From positions 1 through 18,829 of the forward strand of contig CAYRIY010000072.1 in the NCBI GenBank assembly GCA_964424335.1: DNA of 18,829 bases, written 5' to 3'. How positions within the stretch are numbered: the stretch's first letter is position 1; each line of letters begins with the position of its first letter. This DNA is from CAYRIY01 sp964424335 (GTDB lineage Bacteria > Bacillota > Limnochordia > DTU080 > RSA5). Shown here one piece after another: positions 6,758 to 14,146 of this stretch. A program made the translations under genes and the position numbers. The notes under the pieces were generated by a model. That model ran no database searches. It worked only from the letters and a program-made list of their open reading frames with translations, and was not told where the DNA came from.

Positions 6758-9700
6758 TTATACAACCTCCTGTGGTTTTGCTTTAGCCCGCCGCAGCCAG
6801 CTCCCCAAAGTATCGAGGGCGGCGTAGGCTGTGGGCACGACGAGCAGCGTAAGTACGGTGGAGAGCGAGAGACCGCCGACGACGACGATGGCCATCGGAG
6901 CCTGGATCTCGGAGCCCTCCCCGATTCCAAGCGCGAGTGGAAGCATTCCCAAAACGGTCGTCGAGGTCATCATCAAAATCGGTCGCAGGCGGGTCTTACC
7001 CGCCAGGATCAACGCAGCGTTCAAATCGTGGCCTCGGGCTCGCAATTGATTGATGAAGTCGACCAAGACGATGGAGTTGTTCACGACGACGCCGACAAGC
7101 AAGATGACGCCGATGATCGACGCGGCGCTCAAGGTATGGCCACTGAGAAGTAGCGCCCAAACTACGCCGATCAGGGCGAACGGCACGCTGAACATGATCG
7201 ACAGCGGCTGGATGAACGATTCGAATTGGGCCGCCAAGACGGCGTACACCAACACGATTGCGAGTGCGAAGGCAAAGCCCAAGTCGCCGAAGGCATCCCT
7301 CATGAACTCGTCATCACCGCCGTATTTGACCTCGACCCCGGGGGGGAGGTCCATGCGAGCGATCTCGGCGCGAATGTCGTTCATAACGTCGCCGATCACC
7401 CGGTCTGCGACATGCGCATACACGGCCACGACGCGCACTTGGTCAGTGCGCTGAATCGTAAGGGGGCTCGCGGTCTCCCGCACGTCCGCGACTTCGGAAA
7501 GGGGGATAATCCCAAACGGCGTCGAGACCGGCGTTTGCAGGAGATCGCCTACGTTGGACCGCCGGGCCTCGGGAAGGCGAACGATAACGTCGATTTCCTC
7601 ATCACCGGTGCGCAGGACCGTGGCGGTCCGACCTTCGATTGCGGTCCGGACGGTCGATGCGATTTGCGCGACGGAGATGCCGTAGTCGGTCGCTCGGCGA
7701 CGGTTCACCTGGACTTGCAACTCCGGCCGGGTCGCTTCCACGCTCGTCGTAATGTCACGCGCGCCCGGGATTGAGGCGATCAACGCCGCGACGCGATCAG
7801 CGGTCTGCTCCAAGACCGCGAGATCGTCCCCTCTTAGCTCTACCTGGATCGGGGCGCCGCTCAAGCCGCCACCGGGCATTCCGCTGACAGCGGCGGCGCG
7901 GATCTCTGCGCCCGATACGTCCGAGAACTGCGCTCGAATCGCTTCGGTGACTTCGGCCGTGGTCATTGTGCGCTCAGACCTTGGGACCAGAAGTATTGTG
8001 AGGCTTCCGGCGTCGGGGGCCTCCTCGGTGCCCGAGCTGGCAAAGACGGCGTCCACATAGGGCAAGCCTGTGACATACTCCTCGATCGCGGTCACCATCC
8101 GGTCGGTTGCCTCGAGGCTCGAGCCACGGGGCATTTCTACCTCGACTTGCACTTGTCCCACGTCAAAGTTGGGAATGAACTCCTGACTGATCGAGCCGGC
8201 AAAAAACATGCTGCCGGCGAAGATCACAAGCGCCGCGAAGAGGGTGAGCGCCTTGTGGCGGAGCGTTGCTTGCAACATGCGCTCATACACTCGGTACACT
8301 GCCTTGAGTACACGGCCGACGGTCTGTGCGGGATCGACCTCTCCGTCGCTGACGGGCATGCGAATGTGTGTCCCTTTGATCCACTGGGACGCCAGCATGG
8401 GAATCAACGTCAGTGCCACGGCGAGGGACGACGCTAGGCTAAATGTGACCGTGAGCGATAGGTCGCGGAAAATCTGGGACGCAAAACCCTCGATGAAGAT
8501 GACGGGCACAAAGACCGCAACGGTGGTGAGTGTGGAGGCAAACACGGCCATGCCGACCTCCGAGGCACCCTCGACCGCGGCTTCCTTTGGCGATGAACCT
8601 AGCTGGCGGTGACGGAAGATGTTTTCGAGGACGACGATGGCGTTGTCGAGAAGCATCCCGACCCCGAGCGCAAGGCCGCCGAGGGAGAGCATGTTGAGCG
8701 TCATCCCGGAAAAGTTGATCAGGACGAAGGTGAACATGATCGACACCGGAATTGAGGTCCCGATAATCGCGGTGACGGTGAAATTCCTCAAAAACAGGTA
8801 GAGAATTGCCATCGCGAGCAGGCCGCCAAAGACGGCGTTCCCTTGAACGCTGCCGATGGAGTCCTCGATAAACTGAGATTCATCCGCCACCGTGACGAAG
8901 TAGATGTCGCCGAGCTCCGCTTCGAGGGCGGCGATCGCCTCGTACACGCGCCGCGCCACCTGCACGGTGTTGCTGCCGGTCTCTTTGAGAACTTCGATTC
9001 CAAGGCTCGGCTCGCCGTTCAGGCGCGTGATCCGATTCACATCCGATTCGCCCATGCGAACGGTGGCGACGTCGCTGAGGCGCACAAAGCCGCCCCCGGC
9101 TGTCGGGACGCGCACCTCGCCGATCTCGTCCACGCTCTCAAACTCTCCGGTGGTGCGGATGGTGAGCTCCTGATCGCCCGAGCGGATCCGCCCGCCCGGC
9201 AGATTGAGGTTCGCGGCTTGCAGTGCCTGCGTTACCGCATCAAAAGAGATTTGATAGGCGCGCATCAACGAAGGATCGAGGAGCACGTGCACTTGGTCGT
9301 CCCGTCCCCCGGAAACACTCACGGACGCGACCCCATCGATGCTTTCGATTCGGTTTTTGACGACGTCCTCTGCGATCGATTTTAACTCGGAAAGCTCTCG
9401 TGGACCGCCCATGCCAAACTGAAGTATGGGCGATGCCGAGGGGTCGAATTTGAGCACGCGGGGGTCCCCGGCTCCATCGGGAAGGAGCGGCTTGATCATA
9501 TCGACCTTTTCACGCAACTCGAGCGTGGCAAAGTCCATGTCGGTGCCCCACGAGAACTCGACGAGCACGACGGATGAGCCCCGCGCAGACAGGGACGAGA
9601 CGCTCGTCGCACCGCTTGCGGTCGTCATCACCTCTTCGATCGGGCGGCTTACGAGGCTCTCCACTTCCTGCGGACCAGCGCCTTCGTAGCTCGTAGCGAC

Positions 9701-9838
9701 GGCGGCAATGGGAAAGTTGAGCTCGGGTAACAGGTCGATTGCAAGGCGGTTCAAGGAGACGAAACCAAGCAAAATCGCAACGAAGACACAGATTGTGACC
9801 GTGACTGGGCGGGCGACCGAGACCTCAGGCAGCTTCAT
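6758..9838 (-). CDS. RND-family efflux permease (AcrB/SwrC type)
   Basis: This 1026-aa resistance-nodulation-division pump should use proton influx to expel drugs, detergents, lipids or lipopeptides. The substrate cannot be read from sequence. TM1 is at 11-30, followed by the large porter domain. TM2-TM6 follow from about 335, including GGLALGVGMLLDNAIVVLEN in TM4, and the second half repeats the plan (GVILLVGVVVNNSIVLVDFI). TM4 has D398-N399, where AcrB has an Asp-Asp proton-relay pair; the DN form is common in SwrC-like pumps. Length is normal. The start ATG overlaps the adaptor stop as TAATG, so translation is probably coupled. It lies between the adaptor and two TolC-family genes. Confidence 0.96.
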   Translation of the reverse strand: MKLPEVSVARPVTVTICVFVAILLGFVSLNRLAIDLLPELNFPIAAVATSYEGAGPQEVESLVSRPIEEVMTTASGATSVSSLSARGSSVVLVEFSWGTDMDFATLELREKVDMIKPLLPDGAGDPRVLKFDPSASPILQFGMGGPRELSELKSIAEDVVKNRIESIDGVASVSVSGGRDDQVHVLLDPSLMRAYQISFDAVTQALQAANLNLPGGRIRSGDQELTIRTTGEFESVDEIGEVRVPTAGGGFVRLSDVATVRMGESDVNRITRLNGEPSLGIEVLKETGSNTVQVARRVYEAIAALEAELGDIYFVTVADESQFIEDSIGSVQGNAVFGGLLAMAILYLFLRNFTVTAIIGTSIPVSIMFTFVLINFSGMTLNMLSLGGLALGVGMLLDNAIVVLENIFRHRQLGSSPKEAAVEGASEVGMAVFASTLTTVAVFVPVIFIEGFASQIFRDLSLTVTFSLASSLAVALTLIPMLASQWIKGTHIRMPVSDGEVDPAQTVGRVLKAVYRVYERMLQATLRHKALTLFAALVIFAGSMFFAGSISQEFIPNFDVGQVQVEVEMPRGSSLEATDRMVTAIEEYVTGLPYVDAVFASSGTEEAPDAGSLTILLVPRSERTMTTAEVTEAIRAQFSDVSGAEIRAAAVSGMPGGGLSGAPIQVELRGDDLAVLEQTADRVAALIASIPGARDITTSVEATRPELQVQVNRRRATDYGISVAQIASTVRTAIEGRTATVLRTGDEEIDVIVRLPEARRSNVGDLLQTPVSTPFGIIPLSEVADVRETASPLTIQRTDQVRVVAVYAHVADRVIGDVMNDIRAEIARMDLPPGVEVKYGGDDEFMRDAFGDLGFAFALAIVLVYAVLAAQFESFIQPLSIMFSVPFALIGVVWALLLSGHTLSAASIIGVILLVGVVVNNSIVLVDFINQLRARGHDLNAALILAGKTRLRPILMMTSTTVLGMLPLALGIGEGSEIQAPMAIVVVGGLSLSTVLTLLVVPTAYAALDTLGSWLRRAKAKPQEVV

Positions 9839-11130
9839 TATCTCGCGCTCCCACCGTCGATGACATACCCGTCCTGGATCCCGTCAAAACCGCCTACGAC
9901 CACGGATTCGCCGACATCCACGCCTGAGAGTACTTCGACCCAGCCGCCGTCGACGATCCCGGTCGAAATCGGCCTTTCGCGAACAACCGAGCCGTCCACG
10001 ACGTAGACGAATGGAGATGCGCCCAAGTTTCGAATCGCGCTTTGCGGCACTGCGACGGCGCCTTTGGAAGCGGCGAGCACGATCTCTACGTCGCCGGACA
10101 TGCCCGGCAAGAGCCGCAGCCCAGGATTGGGCACGGAGATCTCGACGCCATATAGCCGTGTGGCGCCATCAGCAGCCGACTCTACGAGCGATACGGCGCC
10201 ATAAAATACCTCTCCAGGCAGCGCGTCGACGTGCAGGATGGCCTCATCGCCTCGATTGATCCGGACGATGTCGCGCGCTCCAAGTTCGGATCGGACGACA
10301 ATCGGGTCGAGCTGGAGCAGGCGAAAGGCGGGAACCCCTGCTTGCGCGAACTCGCCGACATCGACATTCCGGGCGACCACACGACCTGCGATCGGCGCGG
10401 TGACCTGGGCATAGCCCACCTGAAGCTCGGCAAGGGAGACGCCGGATTGCGCTTGATCGACTTGGGCCCTCGCTGCTTGAATGTCTTCAGGCCGAGCGCC
10501 TTGGCGTACGAGACTCAGTTGACTGGTCAACGCCGTAAGCTGGGCTTCGGCGACTTTGACGTGTGTTTGCGCTTGCTCGAGTTGCGAAAGTGTGATGGCG
10601 CCGGAGCTGTGCAGCGTGCGGAGGCGCTCGAGTTCATCCGTAGCCTGTTTGAGGTTGGCTTGGGCCTGTTCTACTTGGGCTTCGGCCTGTGTGAGCTCCT
10701 CAGGGCGCGCTCCTGCCTCAAGGCGCGCAAGGTTGCTTTCGGCCGACCTCAGGGCGGATACGGCTTGATCCCGCCTGAGCTCGAGCTCGGAACGGTCAAG
10801 GTCGAGAAGAATGTCGCCCTCCGCCACGTCGTCTCCGACGCTTGCGTGGACGGCCTGTACGGGCGCGGAGATTTTAGGGGCGATCATGATGTCGCGCGAG
10901 GCTTGCAGCGTGCCGTGGGCCCGGACGGCGACCTTGAGATCGCGCTGCTCGGCCAAGGCAGTCTGTATCGCCGGTTGAACAGACCTCGATTCGGACTGAA
11001 CCTGACGGCTCTGCGCCGCTGTCTGCACAGGCGCTGCTGGGGTGCGCGTCTGCCACCATAACGCCGCGGAAATTCCGGTAATCACAATCACAATCGCGAT
11101 GATCCCAAGGATGAGGCGGTGTCGAGTCAA
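9838..11130 (-). CDS. RND periplasmic adaptor (HlyD/MFP family)
   Basis: This first gene of the operon encodes the adaptor that bridges the RND pump to a TolC-type duct. The 430-aa product has one N-terminal membrane anchor (LILGIIAIVIVITGISAALW, 6-25) and no lipobox cysteine. The lipoyl/biotinyl half-motifs are PVQAVHASVGDDVAEGDILL (90-109) and VTAPIAGRVVARNVDVGEFA (243-262). Between them a long coiled-coil hairpin (about 115-240) contains two copies of GARPE(E/D)-x2-A-x2-QV-x-QAQ, at 140 and 211. The C-terminal beta-barrel and membrane-proximal domains follow. The start is TTG with GGAGGG seven bases upstream. A good promoter lies 78-106 bp upstream of the start codon. Confidence 0.94.
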   Translation of the reverse strand: MTRHRLILGIIAIVIVITGISAALWWQTRTPAAPVQTAAQSRQVQSESRSVQPAIQTALAEQRDLKVAVRAHGTLQASRDIMIAPKISAPVQAVHASVGDDVAEGDILLDLDRSELELRRDQAVSALRSAESNLARLEAGARPEELTQAEAQVEQAQANLKQATDELERLRTLHSSGAITLSQLEQAQTHVKVAEAQLTALTSQLSLVRQGARPEDIQAARAQVDQAQSGVSLAELQVGYAQVTAPIAGRVVARNVDVGEFAQAGVPAFRLLQLDPIVVRSELGARDIVRINRGDEAILHVDALPGEVFYGAVSLVESAADGATRLYGVEISVPNPGLRLLPGMSGDVEIVLAASKGAVAVPQSAIRNLGASPFVYVVDGSVVRERPISTGIVDGGWVEVLSGVDVGESVVVGGFDGIQDGYVIDGGSAR

Positions 11131-11186
11131 GGAATTACCCTCCGAATGTCTGGAAAGTTCGGTACCGCCTGGGTAAGACCGAAAGA

Positions 11187-11204
11187 GTCGCCAGGCCCGG
11201 CGAC
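11187..11204 (-). promoter_or_regulatory. Candidate operator overlapping the efflux operon start site
   Basis: GTCGCC and GGCGAC are perfect 6-bp inverted arms separated by six bases, an 18-bp site. It begins four bases downstream of the -10 hexamer on the minus strand, so the expected transcription start falls at or inside it. That position suits a repressor of TetR or MarR type. No regulator gene is visible next to the operon, so the partner is unknown. Confidence 0.5.
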
Positions 11205-11207
11205 TTC

Positions 11208-11236
11208 AGAATAAGAGACCTGTAAAGGCGTGTCAA
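11208..11236 (-). promoter_or_regulatory. Sigma-A-type promoter of the efflux operon
   Basis: On the minus strand a perfect TTGACA (11236-11231) is followed after exactly 17 bp by TATTCT (11213-11208), 4 of 6 against TATAAT. It lies between the LysM gene and the adaptor gene and points into the adaptor. It leaves a leader of about 70 nt that contains the GGAGGG ribosome site. Confidence 0.8.
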
Positions 11237-11248
11237 GCGTGGGAGGGA

Positions 11249-11264
11249 TTCCCTGCGGTGGGAA
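11249..11264. repeat. Second inverted repeat upstream of the -35 box
   Basis: TTCCC (11249-11253) and GGGAA (11260-11264) are perfect 5-bp arms around six bases. The site lies 12 bp upstream of the -35 hexamer of the efflux promoter, where an activator could sit. The arms are short and chance is possible. No T-run follows in either direction, so it is not a terminator for the LysM gene. Confidence 0.25.
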
Positions 11265-11291
11265 CCTGTACGTATGAGGGATGGGTCCGCT

Positions 11292-12239
11292 CTAGTTTAG
11301 CGTCGTCCAACCGTTCATGATCTCCTGCCAGCTCAAAGCGTGAGACGGGTACACCTTTTTGGCTGCTGGGGTGACGGCGCGAATGAGCAACGGGACGAGA
11401 ACGAGGTCTCCCGGGCTCAAGCCCCGGCGAGCCGACCGGATACTGCCGTTGGCCATCGCCAACAACTCGTGGTCGACCGACATCTCCTTCGCGATTTTTG
11501 CAAGCGTGTCGCCTCGCTCGGCTCGGACCGATAAGACAGGCGCCTGGTGATACGTGATATCGTCAAAGTGAAGGGTCCATCCCGGCATCCCCAAAGGTTT
11601 GGCGGCCTCAAACACTGCAGATGAACTATATCCTTCCGACTCGGCGGGCTCCGGATACATCGCGATGGAGAGCGTTGGCCCGGCTGACGAATCGTCGAGG
11701 CGCTCCGTCACTGTGACCGTTCCAAGCAGGTCAGCATCGGTGAGCAAACCGTCGATTCGCACCTCGAAGCGAGCCCAAGATCTCAGCGGGAAGTACGACC
11801 ACCGGTCGCCTTCCATACAATACATGTTTGCCCCGACCCCGCCGAAGTGTTCGCAATCATTGCCGAGCGCAACGCCTGTAGAGCGGATATCCACGCTCCG
11901 GCCCAACGGGTCTACGAACGATGCGGTGACGTAGAGCAGATCTTGCGTTTCGCTCTGGTCCGAAGGCGCGATGTCGAGGGCAAACACGTCGACCCGGGCA
12001 CGGCGAAGGTTGGGCAAGAGCGCGATCGCATCATCGGGATCGGCCTTTTCGCCATCAGCCGCGGGATCGAAGGGCAGCAACCATCCGTCGCCTTCCTCAG
12101 AGATTTTGATTGCGAGCGGCACGCCTCGGTTTGCGGGGAAAGCCATGCGATGGGCCAAGTGAACCTCACCTTTCGACGTTAACGTGTTCTCGCCGGTCGA
12201 CACATCTAACCACACCGTATGTCCGACATGGGGCGGCAT
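11292..12239 (-). CDS. Uncharacterised protein with C-terminal LysM domain
   Basis: The 315-aa product is not recognised as a named family. Its one clear domain is a LysM at about residues 237-283, with the core ERGDTLAKIAKEMSVDHELL, an N-x-S/G-x-I-like turn and a closing GDLVLVP. LysM domains bind peptidoglycan or chitin-like glycans. Residues 1-230 look beta-rich, with no transmembrane helix and no signal peptide. In spore-formers, LysM proteins without signal peptides (SafA, SpoVID) are made in the mother cell and coat the forespore, so a spore-envelope role is possible but is only inference. The ATG start has AGGAG about 14 nt upstream. It is transcribed away from the small gene at 12362 and stops 56 bp before the efflux promoter without a visible terminator. 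Confidence 0.8.
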   Translation of the reverse strand: MPPHVGHTVWLDVSTGENTLTSKGEVHLAHRMAFPANRGVPLAIKISEEGDGWLLPFDPAADGEKADPDDAIALLPNLRRARVDVFALDIAPSDQSETQDLLYVTASFVDPLGRSVDIRSTGVALGNDCEHFGGVGANMYCMEGDRWSYFPLRSWARFEVRIDGLLTDADLLGTVTVTERLDDSSAGPTLSIAMYPEPAESEGYSSSAVFEAAKPLGMPGWTLHFDDITYHQAPVLSVRAERGDTLAKIAKEMSVDHELLAMANGSIRSARRGLSPGDLVLVPLLIRAVTPAAKKVYPSHALSWQEIMNGWTTLN

Positions 12240-12361
12240 GGGATAGCGCTCGACTCCTATTTTCCCTCATTTTGGCTCATGGGTGACACTTCCCTCGTAT
12301 GAGCAGGTGGGTGTGGGCCGCATCCTAAGAGCACAACCGGGCGAGAGAGGTGAGGAGTCGC

Positions 12362-12544
12362 GTGGTCGTCGATGTGGAGGCGGTCCGCAAGGAGTACAAC
12401 CGAGTCGAGGATCGTCTGTACCGTCTCAGATGCAACTTTGGGTATTCTGCCGTCAGGAATCAAGCATTCAAGAAACTGGAGCAAAGGGCACAACGTTTGA
12501 ACCGCCTCATGCGCCGAATGGAAACGTCGTGGAAAAAAGCATGA
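12362..12544 (+). CDS. Small basic helical protein, function unknown
   Basis: This 60-aa reading frame starts GTG, with GAGGTGAGGAG ending four bases upstream. A GTG at 12350 would add four residues but lies inside that purine stretch. The product is rich in Arg, Lys and Glu with spaced aromatics (EYNRVEDRLYRLRCNFGYSA, then KKLEQRAQRLNRLMRRME). It should form one long amphipathic helix or helical hairpin. I do not recognise the family. The good ribosome site, the coherent composition and the lack of any better frame on either strand support it. It lies divergent from the LysM gene and about 100 bp before the photoproduct lyase gene. Confidence 0.55.
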   Translation: MVVDVEAVRKEYNRVEDRLYRLRCNFGYSAVRNQAFKKLEQRAQRLNRLMRRMETSWKKA

Positions 12545-12566
12545 CAAAAGCGCGAGGGCCGCGCGC

Positions 12567-12644
12567 ATGAAGATGATGGTCCTTGGTCAGCATAAGAGCG
12601 GTGCGGGGCGCATAGCGCCCCGCTTAAGCGGTGGTCCCGGCTAA
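12567..12644 (+). CDS. Possible 25-aa leader peptide before splB
   Basis: A short frame, ATG to TAA, encodes a 25-residue basic peptide beginning MKMMVLGQHKSG. GAGGG lies eight bases upstream and the stop lies two bases before the GTG chosen for splB. It contains a perfect hairpin at 12603-12623. It could be a leader ORF coupling translation to splB, or chance. It is unrelated by eye to B. subtilis SplA. Confidence 0.2.
   Translation: MKMMVLGQHKSGAGRIAPRLSGGPG
12603..12623 (+). other. Perfect 9-bp GC hairpin upstream of splB
   Basis: GCGGGGCGC (12603-12611) and GCGCCCCGC (12615-12623) are exact complements around a 3-nt loop ATA. It lies between the small-protein gene and the spore photoproduct lyase gene. 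No T-run follows on either strand, so a simple intrinsic terminator is unlikely. A stability element, attenuator part or protein site is possible. Confidence 0.5.
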
Positions 12645-12646
12645 CA

Positions 12647-13771
12647 GTGCGCGACCCGAAGTCGGCGCGCTGGTCGCGAACGTTTGCGAGCCGGGACCAC
12701 TTTGCTGCTGACGCGAGACTGGAATTGCCGCTCGCTACGAGGACGGTGGGCTGCTTGCGGTACTTTCGTCCGGCGCGCGTCTTCGTCCGCGAGGATGCTG
12801 CCAAATATCCGCTGGCAAAAGAGTTGATTGCACGATTCCAAGCAGACGGCATCGATGTGAAGACCGTTCGGCGGGTCCAAGGGATTCCCGGCGACACACC
12901 GCGCCAAAGTTTTTTCGAAGCCAAGAGGACGCTGGTGCTCTCGGTCCGGAAAAAGGCGCCGCTGCAAGGCTGCAGACCGTCGGCGAATTGGCAGCTTCCC
13001 TTTGTGAGTGGGTGTCCGGGACACTGCCACTACTGCTATCTGAACACCTCTTTTGGGCCCAAGCCCTATGTGCGGGTGTACGTGAATGTCGACGAAATAC
13101 TTGGCCACGCCGAGGAGTATATTGAGCGGCGTCGGCCCATGGTTACCATCTTTGAAGGGTCCGCGACGTCCGACCCGATTCCGCTCGAGCACTGGACGGG
13201 CTCGTTAAGGCGCGCGGTGCTGCACTTCGCCAAGCACCCCTACGGAAGGTTTCGCATCGCAACCAAGTACGATGGCGTCGATTCGCTGCTTGGATTAGAG
13301 CACAATGACCACACCCGCATTCGCTTTACGATAAACAGCGAACGCGTCATCTCGGGCTGGGACAAAGCGACCGCGAGCCTTGCTCGGAGGCTCGCAGCGG
13401 CGGAGAAGGTGGCGCAGGCGGGCTACCCATTCGGCTTTCTCGTCGGCCCTATCGTCCTGTACGACGGGTGGGAGGACGAGTACGTTCGACTGATCGAGCA
13501 GATCGCAGAGCGATTCGACAAGGCAGAGCGCGAGCGGATGAGCTTTGAGCTGATCACGCACCGCTTCACGCCAACGGCCAAGGAACTGATCGAGCGTGTC
13601 TACGTGGACACCGACCTTCCCATGGACACGTCCGATCGGGCCTGGAGCTATGGGCAGTTTGGCTATGGGAAGTGGAAGTACGCGCCGCATGCGTACGGCC
13701 GCGTCCAGCAGATCGTGAAAGGCGCAATCGGGAGGATGATCCCCGAAGCAAAGGTGATGTACCTTGTCTGA
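12647..13771 (+). CDS. splB: Spore photoproduct lyase family radical SAM protein
   Basis: SplB repairs 5-thyminyl-5,6-dihydrothymine (spore photoproduct), the UV lesion of spore DNA, back to two thymines by radical chemistry during germination. The family is clear. SGCPGHCHYCYLNTSFGPKP contains the CX3CX2C cluster (C123, C127, C130) with both family tyrosines. YVRVYVNVDEIL, the TK at 206-207, RIRFTIN, AGYPFGFLVGPI and FELITHRFT all align with B. subtilis SplB. One key residue is missing: B. subtilis FEASCTSD carries the hydrogen-donating Cys141, while this protein reads FEGSATSD (Ala173, codon 13163-13165), and no cysteine occurs after C130. The start is unsure: GTG 12647 gives 374 aa, while TTG 12755 gives 338 aa, close to the 342 of B. 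subtilis. It overlaps the ferredoxin gene. Confidence 0.92.
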   Translation: MRDPKSARWSRTFASRDHFAADARLELPLATRTVGCLRYFRPARVFVREDAAKYPLAKELIARFQADGIDVKTVRRVQGIPGDTPRQSFFEAKRTLVLSVRKKAPLQGCRPSANWQLPFVSGCPGHCHYCYLNTSFGPKPYVRVYVNVDEILGHAEEYIERRRPMVTIFEGSATSDPIPLEHWTGSLRRAVLHFAKHPYGRFRIATKYDGVDSLLGLEHNDHTRIRFTINSERVISGWDKATASLARRLAAAEKVAQAGYPFGFLVGPIVLYDGWEDEYVRLIEQIAERFDKAERERMSFELITHRFTPTAKELIERVYVDTDLPMDTSDRAWSYGQFGYGKWKYAPHAYGRVQQIVKGAIGRMIPEAKVMYLV

Positions 13772-14063
13772 CGTGTTGGTGCGGGCGTCAATACGAGGAA
13801 AAGAGTACGAGTTTGAAGGAGCGCTTGGATCGAATCTCTTAGGAGCGGCGCTCGCGAACAAGGTCCCAGTCGATCGCATCTGCCGCGTGGGACTTTGCGG
13901 GGCATGTCAAATCAGAGTGCTCGTTGGCGAGGGGAACTTGAGCGCACCGACCGACGAGGAACTGCTTTTGCTGGACAGGACGCCGATTGAGGAAGGCGTT
14001 CGCTTGGCATGTCAGGCCAAGATCCAAGGCGAGCTCCATTTCGCGCATAGCAAACCCACTTGA
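13764..14063 (+). CDS. [2Fe-2S] ferredoxin
   Basis: This is a small soluble electron carrier of 99 aa with a plant/adrenodoxin-type fold. The cluster ligands are C40, C45 and C48 (CRVGLCGAC) and C83 (RLACQAK), the family's CX4CX2C...C pattern. The TTG start lies inside the end of splB (8-bp overlap), with AAGGTGA six bases upstream. The two genes must be co-transcribed and are probably translationally coupled. Radical SAM enzymes need a one-electron donor to reduce their [4Fe-4S] cluster, so this ferredoxin may serve SplB; that is inference from position. A [2Fe-2S] donor would be less usual than flavodoxin or a [4Fe-4S] ferredoxin. Confidence 0.93.
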   Translation: MSDVLVRASIRGKEYEFEGALGSNLLGAALANKVPVDRICRVGLCGACQIRVLVGEGNLSAPTDEELLLLDRTPIEEGVRLACQAKIQGELHFAHSKPT

Positions 14064-14146
14064 TCGTTGCCAAAAACGGGAGAGGAACCCGTCTCGATCG
14101 ACTTGAATCCTCCCAAATAATACGGAAGAAAACGGGTGGGATTTGG

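Noticed and set aside
6758..9838. Asp-Asn in TM4 of the RND pump as a defect
   Set aside because: The DN form is common in SwrC-like RND pumps and the first Asp is kept, so loss of function cannot be inferred.
12603..12623. GC hairpin as an intrinsic terminator of the small gene
   Set aside because: No T-run follows on either strand.
14093..14121. Promoter for the ADP-ribosylglycohydrolase (AATAAT at 14116-14121)
   Set aside because: The -10 is good but every hexamer 16-18 bp upstream matches TTGACA poorly.
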